Of a stretch of DNA of 64,000 nt, positions 24,290-32,185 are shown one piece after another. A program made the translations under genes and the position numbers. The DNA is from Oscillospiraceae bacterium (lineage in GTDB: Bacteria; Bacillota; Clostridia; Oscillospirales; Oscillospiraceae). A model generated the notes under the pieces. The model had not been told where the DNA came from. It worked only from the letters and a program-made list of their open reading frames with translations, and did no database searches. Positions within the stretch are counted from its first letter, which is position 1; the number at the start of each line of letters is the position of its first letter. The stretch spans positions 1-64,000 of the forward strand of contig JAAWQX010000009.1 in the NCBI GenBank assembly GCA_022800755.1. The letters run 5' to 3'.

Positions 24290-25702
24290 ATGAATCCCAT
24301 CGTGAATCTTATTACCACCGTATACAATTGGCTCTGGGGCGACCTGGTGACCATTCCCCTGCCCGGCGGCAGCAGTCTGGGGCTGCCCCTGCTGGTGCTG
24401 CTGCTGATCCCCGCGGGCATTTATTTCACTATCCGCACCCGGTTTTTGCAGATCCGCCTGTTCCCGGAAATGGTCCGGGTCACGGCGGAAAAGCACGTAG
24501 GCGGTCAAAAAGGCGCCATTTCCGGTTTGCAGGCCCTCATCGTCTCCACGGCGACCCGTGTGGGCATGGGCAACATGATCGGCGTAGTCGCGGCGATCTC
24601 CGCCGGCGGCGCGGGCGCGGTGTTCTGGATGTGGCTGTCCGCCCTCATCAGTTCCGCCACCGCCTTCATCGAGGCGACCCTGGCCCAGCAGTACAAGGAA
24701 CCAGACCCGCTCTACGGCGGCTACCGGGGCGGCCCGGCCTATTATATCCACGCCTATGTCAAGGAAAAACGCGGCGGCAAAATGGGCAAAAAATCCATTA
24801 TTGCAGTGTTATTCGCCGTTTCCGGCCTGATCTGCTGGTGCGGCATCAGCCAGGTCATCGGTAACTCCGTGACCTCCGCGTTCAAAAACGCCTTTTCCAT
24901 CCCGCCCATCTGCACCATCGTGGTCCTGGTCATTCTGGCAGCGGTCATCGTTTTGCGGAAAAACGCCACGGTCAAGGTCCTGGACGTAATGGTCCCCATC
25001 ATGGCCGTGTGCTATTTCGTCATGACCTTGTTCCTCATCGCCAAAAACATCACTCTGCTCCCCGCCGTATTCCAGCGCATCTTCGCGGAAGCCTTTGGCC
25101 TGCGGCAGGCCGTGGCCGGCGGGATGGGCGCGGTCATCATGCAGGGCGTGAAGCGGGGCCTGTTCTCCAACGAAGCGGGCAGCGGCTCGGCCCCCTGCGC
25201 TGCTGCCGCGGGCGATACGTCCCACCCGGTCAAGACCGGCCTGCTGCAAGCCCTGGGCGTGTTTATCGACACCATCATCATTTGCAGCTGCACCGCCTTC
25301 ATCATGCTCCTCACCCCGGAATCCATCACCGGCGGCCTGGACGGTATGGACCTGCTGCAAGCCTCCATGGGCTACCACCTGGGCCGCTTCGGCGTGATCT
25401 TCATCGCCGTGACATTGTGGCTGTTCTGCTTTTCCACCTTCATCGGCATTTTGTTCTACGCCCGGTCTAACGTGGCCTACCTGTTCGGCGACAACTGGGC
25501 GTCCCAGACTGGATACAAGGTACTGTGTCTGGTGATGCTCTTCATCGGCGGCCTGGCGGCGTACACCTTCGTGTGGGACCTGGGCGACGTGGGCATCGGC
25601 TTGATGACGGTATTCAACATCATCATTCTCATCCCCATGTCCAGGCAGGCCCTGGATGCGCTGAAAGAATACGAAGCCGAAATGAAACAGCGGAAAAAGT
25701 AA
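24290..25702 (+). CDS. Sodium:alanine symporter family (AGCS) transporter
   Basis: This 470-residue polytopic membrane protein has the AGCS signatures: GDLVTIPLP near the N-terminus, ATRVGMGNMIGVVAAI, EATLAQQYK and GVKRGLFSNEAGSGSAPCAAA. Family members import alanine, glycine or glutamine with Na+. The specific substrate cannot be read from the sequence. The ribosome binding site is weak. The gene is followed at once by a strong terminator and is divergent from a LysR regulator. Confidence 0.93.
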   Translation: MNPIVNLITTVYNWLWGDLVTIPLPGGSSLGLPLLVLLLIPAGIYFTIRTRFLQIRLFPEMVRVTAEKHVGGQKGAISGLQALIVSTATRVGMGNMIGVVAAISAGGAGAVFWMWLSALISSATAFIEATLAQQYKEPDPLYGGYRGGPAYYIHAYVKEKRGGKMGKKSIIAVLFAVSGLICWCGISQVIGNSVTSAFKNAFSIPPICTIVVLVILAAVIVLRKNATVKVLDVMVPIMAVCYFVMTLFLIAKNITLLPAVFQRIFAEAFGLRQAVAGGMGAVIMQGVKRGLFSNEAGSGSAPCAAAAGDTSHPVKTGLLQALGVFIDTIIICSCTAFIMLLTPESITGGLDGMDLLQASMGYHLGRFGVIFIAVTLWLFCFSTFIGILFYARSNVAYLFGDNWASQTGYKVLCLVMLFIGGLAAYTFVWDLGDVGIGLMTVFNIIILIPMSRQALDALKEYEAEMKQRKK

Positions 25703-25704
25703 AT

Positions 25705-25737
25705 AAAAAAGCGGATGCGTCCTGCATCCGCTTTTTT
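25705..25737. terminator. Bidirectional terminator
   Basis: The stem GCGGATGC/GCATCCGC is flanked by AAAAAA and TTTTTT and lies just after the symporter stop. It serves the symporter on the plus strand and plausibly the ybeY operon on the minus strand. Confidence 0.85.
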
Positions 25738-25792
25738 GTTGCACCGGTTTGGGCAAATTCCGCCCCGGTGCGGGCTAAGGGTGAAACACGTT

Positions 25793-26284
25793 TTACCGCG
25801 CCAGCCCCAATTCCCCCATGATTTGTTCCTCATGGGCACGCATCAGCGCCTTTTCCGGCCCCTCGTCCATGTGGTCGTACCCCAGCAGGTGCAGCACAGA
25901 ATGCACCGCCAAATAGCACAATTCCCGTTCCATGCTGTGGCCGTACTCCGCCGCCTGCCGCCGGCACTGGGGTAGATTGATGACCATATCCCCCAGCATG
26001 ACCCGCCCGGTGCCGGGGTCCGACTCGCACAGCGCCGGGTCAAACTGTCCCGGCACAAGCTGGTTCAGCGGAAAGCTCAGCACATCCGTGGGCCTGTCCA
26101 CCCCCCGCTGGGCCAGATTGATGTCGTGGATGCGCCCGTCTCCGGTTAACATAATATCCACCCGGCACGGCGCGTCCACTTCCTCCGCCCACAGCGCCGT
26201 CCGCACAGCCCTGCGCAGCAGCCGGCAAAGCCCCCGCACTTCCCGCCGGGGGATATCGCCGTATATGTTGATCTCATGGGTCAT
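25793..26284 (-). CDS. ybeY: Endoribonuclease YbeY
   Basis: YbeY is a zinc-dependent single-strand RNase needed for 16S rRNA 3' maturation and rRNA quality control. The 163-residue protein has the UPF0054 metal motif HSVLHLLGYDH near the C-terminus and the RPTDVLSFPL motif. The ATG at 26284 follows GAGGAGG and is preferred to longer frames. It overlaps the preceding membrane-protein gene by 11 nt. Confidence 0.95.
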   Translation of the reverse strand: MTHEINIYGDIPRREVRGLCRLLRRAVRTALWAEEVDAPCRVDIMLTGDGRIHDINLAQRGVDRPTDVLSFPLNQLVPGQFDPALCESDPGTGRVMLGDMVINLPQCRRQAAEYGHSMERELCYLAVHSVLHLLGYDHMDEGPEKALMRAHEEQIMGELGLAR

Positions 26285-26843
26285 GGTGTTCCTCCTCTTC
26301 CTGAACGATACCGCCCGGGCATTCAGTTGACATAATATACGCTTTCTTCCCGTCGCTGAAGCAGACCAGATATCCCAGCAATGCCACAAACCAGCCAATC
26401 GTGCAAAGCACGGACCGGAGCCCCAAAAACCATAGCACATTCAGCATCGAAAACACAAAAAGCCCCATCCACCAGCGTTTCAACATTTCCACTCGCATAT
26501 CCACACCACGCAGCTTTTCCAGATCCTCCATGCCCCCAGTAAGCTGATGCAGAATGAACAGATTCAGCAATTGTAATACCACATCCACAGCCTTGAGTTC
26601 CAATTCCTTTCCCCGGGTCATACCAAAGAAATTGCATACCCAAATCACCGCATGAACACCAATCGCCACTTTCAGCACCGTATCCAGTTCCCGCATGGTC
26701 TCACTTTCTGCCGCCAGTTCCCGGGTGCCTTTCCAAATCAGATACGCCCCCACGAAGCTGGGCAGCAGCCCAATCGACGACGCGCCCAAATTGAGATTAA
26801 AATTGAAAAACAGCAAGATCAATCCCACAAAAATATCGCTCAT
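26274..26843 (-). CDS. Uncharacterised membrane protein in the phoH-ybeY operon
   Basis: This 189-residue protein is not recognised. About four to five hydrophobic segments are visible: near residues 5-35, 57-75, 85-105, 122-140 and 142-160. A short acidic tail (QEEEEHHDP) follows. Its start overlaps the phoH stop (ATGA) and its end overlaps ybeY, so it is co-translated with both. In Bacillus this slot is held by the much larger cyclic-di-AMP phosphodiesterase PgpH (YqfF), whose HD domain is absent here. Function unknown. Confidence 0.75.
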   Translation of the reverse strand: MSDIFVGLILLFFNFNLNLGASSIGLLPSFVGAYLIWKGTRELAAESETMRELDTVLKVAIGVHAVIWVCNFFGMTRGKELELKAVDVVLQLLNLFILHQLTGGMEDLEKLRGVDMRVEMLKRWWMGLFVFSMLNVLWFLGLRSVLCTIGWFVALLGYLVCFSDGKKAYIMSTECPGGIVQEEEEHHDP

Positions 26844-27841
26844 TTTTTCTCCACTTTCTTTCTCTCCGTCCGCACCACGGGCTTGTCCGGCTTTTTCTCC
26901 GCCCGTTCATAGGCCTCGATGATCTTCTGCACCAGCTCATGCCGCACGATATCCGATCCGGTCAGGCGGCAGATGGCGATATCCTCCACGCCTTCCAGCA
27001 CCCGCATGGCCTCTTTCAGCCCCGAGGTCTTGTCCGGCGGCAGATCGATCTGCGTCACGTCGCCGGTAATGACGATCTTCGACCCAAAGCCCAGCCGGGT
27101 CAGAAACATCTTCATCTGCTCCCGGGACGTGTTTTGCGCCTCGTCGAGAATGATAAAACTGTCATCCAGCGTCCGCCCGCGCATATACGCCAGGGGCGCG
27201 ACTTCGATGTTCCCCCGCTCCAGATACTTCTGATAGGTCTCCATGCCCAGCATCTCATACAACGCGTCGTACAGCGGCCGCAGATAGGGGTCCACCTTGC
27301 TTTGCAGGTCGCCGGGCAAAAAGCCCAGCCGCTCCCCGGCTTCCACCGCCGGGCGGGTCAGAATGATGCGGTTGACCTTCTCCGCCCGGAACGCCGCCAC
27401 CGCGGCGGCCACGGCCAGATAGGTCTTCCCCGTCCCCGCCGGGCCGATGCCCAGGGTCACGGTATTTTCCGTAATGGCCCGGACATACTCCTTTTGCCCC
27501 ATGGTCTTGGCCTTGATGGGCTTGCCCTTGGCGGTGACGCACACCACATCCCGGGCCAGTTCCGGGATACTGTCTTCCCGCCCCTCGCCCACCAGCTTCA
27601 TGATATACCGCACGTTCTGCGCATCGATCTCCTCGCCCTTCGCGGCGAGATTCAGCAGGCCGTTGATGGCCTTTTCCGCGTGCATCACGTCCTCCGGTTC
27701 CCCGGAGATGCGCAGCTGCTCATCCCGGCTGACCACCTGCACGCCGTATTCCGTCTCAATGATCCTGAGATTCTGATCAAAGGAGCCGAACACATTGATG
27801 ACATGCTCCACCCGTTCCACTGGGATCGTTCGTTCAATCAT
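26840..27841 (-). CDS. phoH: PhoH-family ATPase
   Basis: This 333-residue cytoplasmic P-loop protein has Walker A GPAGTGKTYLAV near residue 130 and Walker B IILDEAQN. An N-terminal KH-like/NFACT-like region precedes the ATPase. PhoH-like proteins are thought to act on RNA and sit with ybeY in many genomes. The ATG at 27841 is preceded by GAGAGGA and overlaps the yqfD end by 8 nt. The basic tail KPVVRTERKKVEKK is typical. Confidence 0.93.
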   Translation of the reverse strand: MIERTIPVERVEHVINVFGSFDQNLRIIETEYGVQVVSRDEQLRISGEPEDVMHAEKAINGLLNLAAKGEEIDAQNVRYIMKLVGEGREDSIPELARDVVCVTAKGKPIKAKTMGQKEYVRAITENTVTLGIGPAGTGKTYLAVAAAVAAFRAEKVNRIILTRPAVEAGERLGFLPGDLQSKVDPYLRPLYDALYEMLGMETYQKYLERGNIEVAPLAYMRGRTLDDSFIILDEAQNTSREQMKMFLTRLGFGSKIVITGDVTQIDLPPDKTSGLKEAMRVLEGVEDIAICRLTGSDIVRHELVQKIIEAYERAEKKPDKPVVRTERKKVEKK

Positions 27842-29078
27842 TGCTCTGATCCTCTCCCGCCGCCCGCCGGGCGGCGTTTTCCATCCGTATTTGCTCAATT
27901 TCCCCGGCGTCCATGAGCACCGTCCTGCCGATATCCTCCAGACATTCGGCACTCAGCGTAGCCGTCAGTACACCGTTTTTCTCCGAAAACCGCACCGAAG
28001 CCGACATCACGCTCCCGTCCTCCACAAGGGAATCCAGATAGCCCCGCAGCTCCGCTTCCATCTCCGATTGCAGTTCCTCCGCGGACCGCTCCACGGGTAT
28101 CGGCTCATACTGCCGGTAAGTTTCCCGCACCAGCGTCACAGGCAAAGTAAACACCCCCGGCACGGATAAAGGAAATTCTTCTATGATTTTATCACAATCA
28201 CCGCCATAAATTCTACTGTTCCCATAAAAATTTACACGTTTTGTCCCAAAAGTCAAGGCAAACCGGTGTTTTTCCCGCCCAGTATAGGACTTTTCCGCCC
28301 CCGTCAGGCTCCGATTTGCCCGGATCTCATACCAGGTGCGGGCCTGCACAGTGCCGTAGGCATGGACGATCTGCGTATCTCCAAAGGTGCTTGGCACCGC
28401 GCCGGAAATGAGCGGCTCCCCCGCCAGCACAGTCTGATGCGCCTGTACCTGGGGCTTGCCCATAAGCGCACTCACCTGCTCCACGATGCCGGACCGCTCC
28501 GCGACAATATGGGCAGGCTGGTGCTCGTCTACCATTTCCGGCTTTTCCCGGCGCTCCCGGACAATCACGGTGATGGTGCTGGAATCGTAATTCACCGCCG
28601 CCCACCGCAGTTCCGGCAGGCGCAGCAGCAGTTCATTGCGCAGGCTGTCCCCGGTAAAGGCGGGCCAGAAACTGCCGATCCCCGCGCCGCAGTCGGAAAG
28701 CGTACGCACGATCTCGCCTTTGGACAAGGTCTCATTCCCCACCACCCGGATGTCCCAAACAAAGCAGGACGATACCGCCAGCACCGCCGTACACACCAGC
28801 GCCCCGGCCAGCAGCGCGTACCGCGCCCGCAGCGCCTTCAGCCGCACCGGCGCGCCGCAGGCTACCGCCGAGCGCACGTCGCACTGGCAGGACAGGGCCA
28901 GCCCCGCGGCGGCCTCCGCGTATTTCTTGCGCACCTTGAACCGTACCGTACAGCCGTCCAACTTATGTACGCCCCAAAACGGGATGTTCCGTACCGCCAG
29001 GGCATTGAGCAGCCGCTCAGGCTTGGCGCCCTGAATTTCCAGTTCCGACCAGCCCCGCAGATAGTCAAACAAGCCCAT
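27834..29078 (-). CDS. yqfD: Sporulation protein YqfD
   Basis: This 414-residue protein has the YqfD N-terminal element (MGLFDYLRGWSELEIQGAKPERLLNALA) and one membrane segment near residues 85-105. A large domain with a POTRA-like start (FVWDIRVVGNETLSKGEI) follows. YqfD is a mother-cell, sigma-E dependent protein of unknown exact role in sporulation. The ATG at 29078 has GGAG 7 nt upstream. It forms the conserved yqfC-yqfD-phoH series. Confidence 0.88.
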   Translation of the reverse strand: MGLFDYLRGWSELEIQGAKPERLLNALAVRNIPFWGVHKLDGCTVRFKVRKKYAEAAAGLALSCQCDVRSAVACGAPVRLKALRARYALLAGALVCTAVLAVSSCFVWDIRVVGNETLSKGEIVRTLSDCGAGIGSFWPAFTGDSLRNELLLRLPELRWAAVNYDSSTITVIVRERREKPEMVDEHQPAHIVAERSGIVEQVSALMGKPQVQAHQTVLAGEPLISGAVPSTFGDTQIVHAYGTVQARTWYEIRANRSLTGAEKSYTGREKHRFALTFGTKRVNFYGNSRIYGGDCDKIIEEFPLSVPGVFTLPVTLVRETYRQYEPIPVERSAEELQSEMEAELRGYLDSLVEDGSVMSASVRFSEKNGVLTATLSAECLEDIGRTVLMDAGEIEQIRMENAARRAAGEDQSND

Positions 29079-29094
29079 AAACGTCTCCTCGCTT

Positions 29095-29364
29095 TTATAT
29101 GAATTCAACAGAACTGATCTGTCCCGTAATGACCAGATCGTCCTGATTCATGGCCCGCAATTCCAACTCCGCGCCATTGATCCGGATGCGCACCCGGCCG
29201 CCGTTGACTTCGATCATATGTTCCCCGTACTCCAGCAAACCCTTATGATTTTCTATGACCACCCGGGCCTTGCCGGTGATGGTGAGTTTGGGCAAGCCGG
29301 CCACCGCGTCAGCGGGGAGGTCGAACCGTTCCGCGGCCGCCTCCGGCAGGTCTCTCCATTTCAT
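29095..29364 (-). CDS. yqfC: Sporulation protein YqfC (YabP family)
   Basis: This 89-residue protein of the YabP/YqfC family (LPKLTITGKARVVIENHKGLLEYGEHMIEV) is sigma-E controlled in Bacillus and required for normal sporulation; its biochemical role is unknown. It is 16 bp upstream of yqfD and is the first gene of this minus-strand operon. The 110-bp gap to ylbJ must hold divergent promoters, but no confident sigma-E box was found. Confidence 0.88.
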   Translation of the reverse strand: MKWRDLPEAAAERFDLPADAVAGLPKLTITGKARVVIENHKGLLEYGEHMIEVNGGRVRIRINGAELELRAMNQDDLVITGQISSVEFI

Positions 29365-29474
29365 ATCGCCAACACCCCCATAGAGGAAATTTATGCCGCG
29401 GGGGGCAAATTTAGCCCTTTCCTCTCATAGAATGCATCAATAGGCTCGTACCATTCCAATGAGGAGGCTTGATC

Positions 29475-30452
29475 ATGCAGCAAAAAAACCGATTCCGGAG
29501 CGTCATCCCCCTGCTGGCGGCACTGGCGCTGCTTGCGCTGATGCTGCTTTGCTCCGACGACGCAGTAGCGGGGGCAAAGCGGGGCTTATCCGTGTGCGCG
29601 GAACTCATTATCCCGTCCCTGTTCCCGTTTTTCGTCCTGTCATTTTTATTGAACGACCTGGGCCTGCCCGCCTATTTAGGCCGGGGACTGGAGCCGCTGA
29701 TGAAATCCCTGTTCGGGGTGTCCGGCGCGGGCGCGTCTGCGTTCGTCATCGGCATTTCCGGCGGCTATCCCCTGGGTGCATCCTGCATTGCGGACCTGGT
29801 GCGCCGGGGGGATATTTCCGCCCGGGACGGCAACAAGCTCATCACCTTCTGCAACAATTCCGGCCCGGCATTCATCGTCGGCGCGGTAGGCGTGGGCCTG
29901 TTCCGCTCCGGCGCGGTGGGCCTGGGCCTGTACGCCGTCCACATCCTGGCGGCGCTGGTCACGGGGCTATTCCTGTCCGGGAAAAAATGCACGGACCACA
30001 GCAGCCCCAAGGTCTGGTTCGCGGACACGTCCCTGTCCCGCTCCCTGCCGGAAGCCATCAAGCGCGCGGCCCTGCAAATGCTGACGGTCTGCGGCTTTGT
30101 GGTCTTTTTCAGCGTCCTGACCTCTCTTCTGGATGCCTTAGGAGTCTTTTCCGCCATCTACGGCCATATCGCCGCCTACACCGGCTACGAACTGCGCCTG
30201 ACCCGGGCAGTGCTCACAGGCATATTGGAGTTAGGCTGCGGCATCGGCGCCATGGAGGGCGCGGCGCTGACCCCGGTGAACCTGGCGGCGTGCAGCTTCC
30301 TGATCGGCTTCGGCGGCATTTCCGTGGCCATGCAGACCGCGTCCGTGCTGGCGGGGACAGAAATCAAAATCTCCCGGCACCTGGCCGGGAGATTCCTGAA
30401 CGCGTGCATTTCCGCGTTTACGGTGTATACAATTGCGTCGATTCTACTGTGA
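29475..30452 (+). CDS. ylbJ: Sporulation integral membrane protein YlbJ
   Basis: This 325-residue polytopic protein has the nucleoside-transporter/FeoB Gate-like domain and the motifs ISGGYPLGA and TFCNNSGPAFIVGAVG. YlbJ is needed for a later stage of sporulation in Bacillus. The ATG at 29475 is preferred to an in-frame TTG at 29469 because GGAGG lies 7 nt upstream. It is divergent from yqfC, so two sporulation units share one intergenic region. Its end overlaps the convergent neighbour by 9 bp. Confidence 0.88.
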   Translation: MQQKNRFRSVIPLLAALALLALMLLCSDDAVAGAKRGLSVCAELIIPSLFPFFVLSFLLNDLGLPAYLGRGLEPLMKSLFGVSGAGASAFVIGISGGYPLGASCIADLVRRGDISARDGNKLITFCNNSGPAFIVGAVGVGLFRSGAVGLGLYAVHILAALVTGLFLSGKKCTDHSSPKVWFADTSLSRSLPEAIKRAALQMLTVCGFVVFFSVLTSLLDALGVFSAIYGHIAAYTGYELRLTRAVLTGILELGCGIGAMEGAALTPVNLAACSFLIGFGGISVAMQTASVLAGTEIKISRHLAGRFLNACISAFTVYTIASILL

Positions 30453-31058
30453 GACCGCGTCGAAAAACTGTCCCCACGCCGGGGCATTGTCCCAAAACAA
30501 CGCGGCAAACGTCCGGACGCGCTCCCGCCGGGACAGGTTCTCCCCATCCGCGAACGCATCGCCCCACACGCCCTGCATCCATTGCAAGTCAGTTTCCACG
30601 GCTTGAAGCTGTTCCCGGAACGCGCCCTCGGAAGCGTCCCGCGCCCCGGTGACATACGGCTGCAAAAACGTCTTCAGCCGCACCATTCCCAGGGTCACCT
30701 GGGATTTGCTGTCCATAGCCCGCACATATCCCCCGTCGTGATAGGCGTTTTCATACAGCACGCAGTAAGCGCCCATTTCCTGCACAGCTTCCTGCACATC
30801 CTCCGCCCAGGAATACACAGTCAAGAGTGCTTCCCGCTGCTGAACAGGTCCTTCAGCAGTTAGGGCTTCATCAATGGACGCGCACATCGCGTCCAGCCCC
30901 ACGGAAACATGCTCCGGGTTCCAGGTAAAGGCCTCTAAGCTGAGCGCCAGCGACTTTTGATACCGGTACTCCCGCACCGCCGCCCGTCCCGGGAACGCCG
31001 CGGCGAGCACCAGCGCCAGCGCGACGAGCGCAACAGCCCACTTTTTCTTCCCGCTCAT
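30444..31058 (-). CDS. Uncharacterised membrane-anchored or secreted protein
   Basis: This 204-residue protein has a basic N-terminus and a hydrophobic segment at residues 7-25 (signal peptide or anchor), then an all-helical soluble part. No enzymatic motif was recognised. It starts 3 bp after the second chromate transporter gene, so it is the last gene of that operon, and it overlaps convergent ylbJ by 9 bp. Function unknown. Confidence 0.65.
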   Translation of the reverse strand: MSGKKKWAVALVALALVLAAAFPGRAAVREYRYQKSLALSLEAFTWNPEHVSVGLDAMCASIDEALTAEGPVQQREALLTVYSWAEDVQEAVQEMGAYCVLYENAYHDGGYVRAMDSKSQVTLGMVRLKTFLQPYVTGARDASEGAFREQLQAVETDLQWMQGVWGDAFADGENLSRRERVRTFAALFWDNAPAWGQFFDAVSQ

Positions 31059-31061
31059 CGC

Positions 31062-31646
31062 TCATACCCCGCCGAATCGGAACACGACGCCCGCCACAGC
31101 GGAGCCGAGAATGAACCAGATCGGATGCAAATCCCTTACTTTCGGCGCCCATCTGGTGGCTGTGAGCAGTAATACGCCCAGCACAACGCAGTCCCAGCGG
31201 AACAGTTTCAGCACCTCGCCGGTCTGCCGGAACAGGTCCACATTCAAGATCGCCATGGACACCACGCTCATGCCCGCCGCGGCGATGAGACCCACAGAGC
31301 AGGGCCGCAGGCCGTAAAAAGCCGCGTCCACATACTGGTTGTCCCGAAAGGCCTTCAAAAACCGCGCGATAATGAGAATGATGATGACCGACGGCGTAAT
31401 CAGCCCCAAAGTCGCCGCAATCGCGCCGGGCACCCCCGCGGTGGTAAAGCCCACATAGGTAGCCATATTCACCCCGATGGGGCCGGGGGTGGATTCGCTC
31501 ACGGCGATCATGTCCGCCAGCATCCCCTGGGTAAACCACCCGGTCTTCTCCGCGATGGCGGACAAAAACGGCAGCGTCGCCATCCCGCCGCCTACGGCGA
31601 ACAGGCCGGTCTTAAAAAACTCGTAGAACAACTGGAGGTAGATCAT
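31062..31646 (-). CDS. Chromate transporter family protein, half-size (second)
   Basis: This 194-residue short-chain ChrA protein has the signature FAVGGGMATLPFLS and the TPGPIGVNMATYVGF motif. Short ChrA proteins function as pairs of half-transporters with opposite topology. The start overlaps the first half-gene by 4 nt. Chromate efflux is the name-giving activity of the family, but the natural substrate in an anaerobe is uncertain (sulfate-like anions possible). Confidence 0.87.
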   Translation of the reverse strand: MIYLQLFYEFFKTGLFAVGGGMATLPFLSAIAEKTGWFTQGMLADMIAVSESTPGPIGVNMATYVGFTTAGVPGAIAATLGLITPSVIIILIIARFLKAFRDNQYVDAAFYGLRPCSVGLIAAAGMSVVSMAILNVDLFRQTGEVLKLFRWDCVVLGVLLLTATRWAPKVRDLHPIWFILGSAVAGVVFRFGGV

Positions 31647-32185
31647 TTCCCACGCACCCCCAGTTTCGTCAGGATGATCCCGGCAACCGCCGCAAAAACG
31701 ACATACACCACCGGGGTCACGTCCAAAAACAGGCTCGCCGCGAAGATCAGCAGAAACAGCGCCAGTGCACCTTTATCCGCCACCGCGCCTTTCCACAGCT
31801 TCACCACTGCGTTGAACACCAGCACGCACACACATACCCGCACACCGGCAAAGGCGTTTTGCACCACCGGCAGGTCCGCGAAGTTGGTGAGGATGCCGGC
31901 GATGACGCTGATAATGACCAGCGACGGGAACACCACGCCCAGCGTCGCCACGACGCCTCCCGGCGTCCCGGCCAACTTCTGTCCAATAAACGTCGCCGTA
32001 TTCACCGCGATCACGCCAGGGGTACACTGCCCGACAGCATAGTAATCCATCAGCTCTTCGCTGGTGGCGTAGCCTTTTTTATCGACTACTTCCCGCTCCA
32101 AAATCGGGATCATGGCGTAACCTCCGCCAAAGGTCATAACGCCGACCCTGGCGAAGGTCACGAACAAATCAAAATAACGGTTCAT
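31643..32185 (-). CDS. Chromate transporter family protein, half-size (first)
   Basis: This 180-residue partner has the equivalent motifs VGVMTFGGGYAMIPILE and CTPGVIAVNTATFIG. It overlaps the phosphoglucomutase stop by 4 nt and the second half by 4 nt, so both halves are made in a coupled way. Together they make one full ChrA-type transporter. Confidence 0.87.
   Translation of the reverse strand: MNRYFDLFVTFARVGVMTFGGGYAMIPILEREVVDKKGYATSEELMDYYAVGQCTPGVIAVNTATFIGQKLAGTPGGVVATLGVVFPSLVIISVIAGILTNFADLPVVQNAFAGVRVCVCVLVFNAVVKLWKGAVADKGALALFLLIFAASLFLDVTPVVYVVFAAVAGIILTKLGVRGK

Noticed and set aside
31062-32185. Frameshifted full-length chromate transporter
   Set aside because: Each half has its own complete start motif, and short-chain ChrA pairs are a known normal arrangement.
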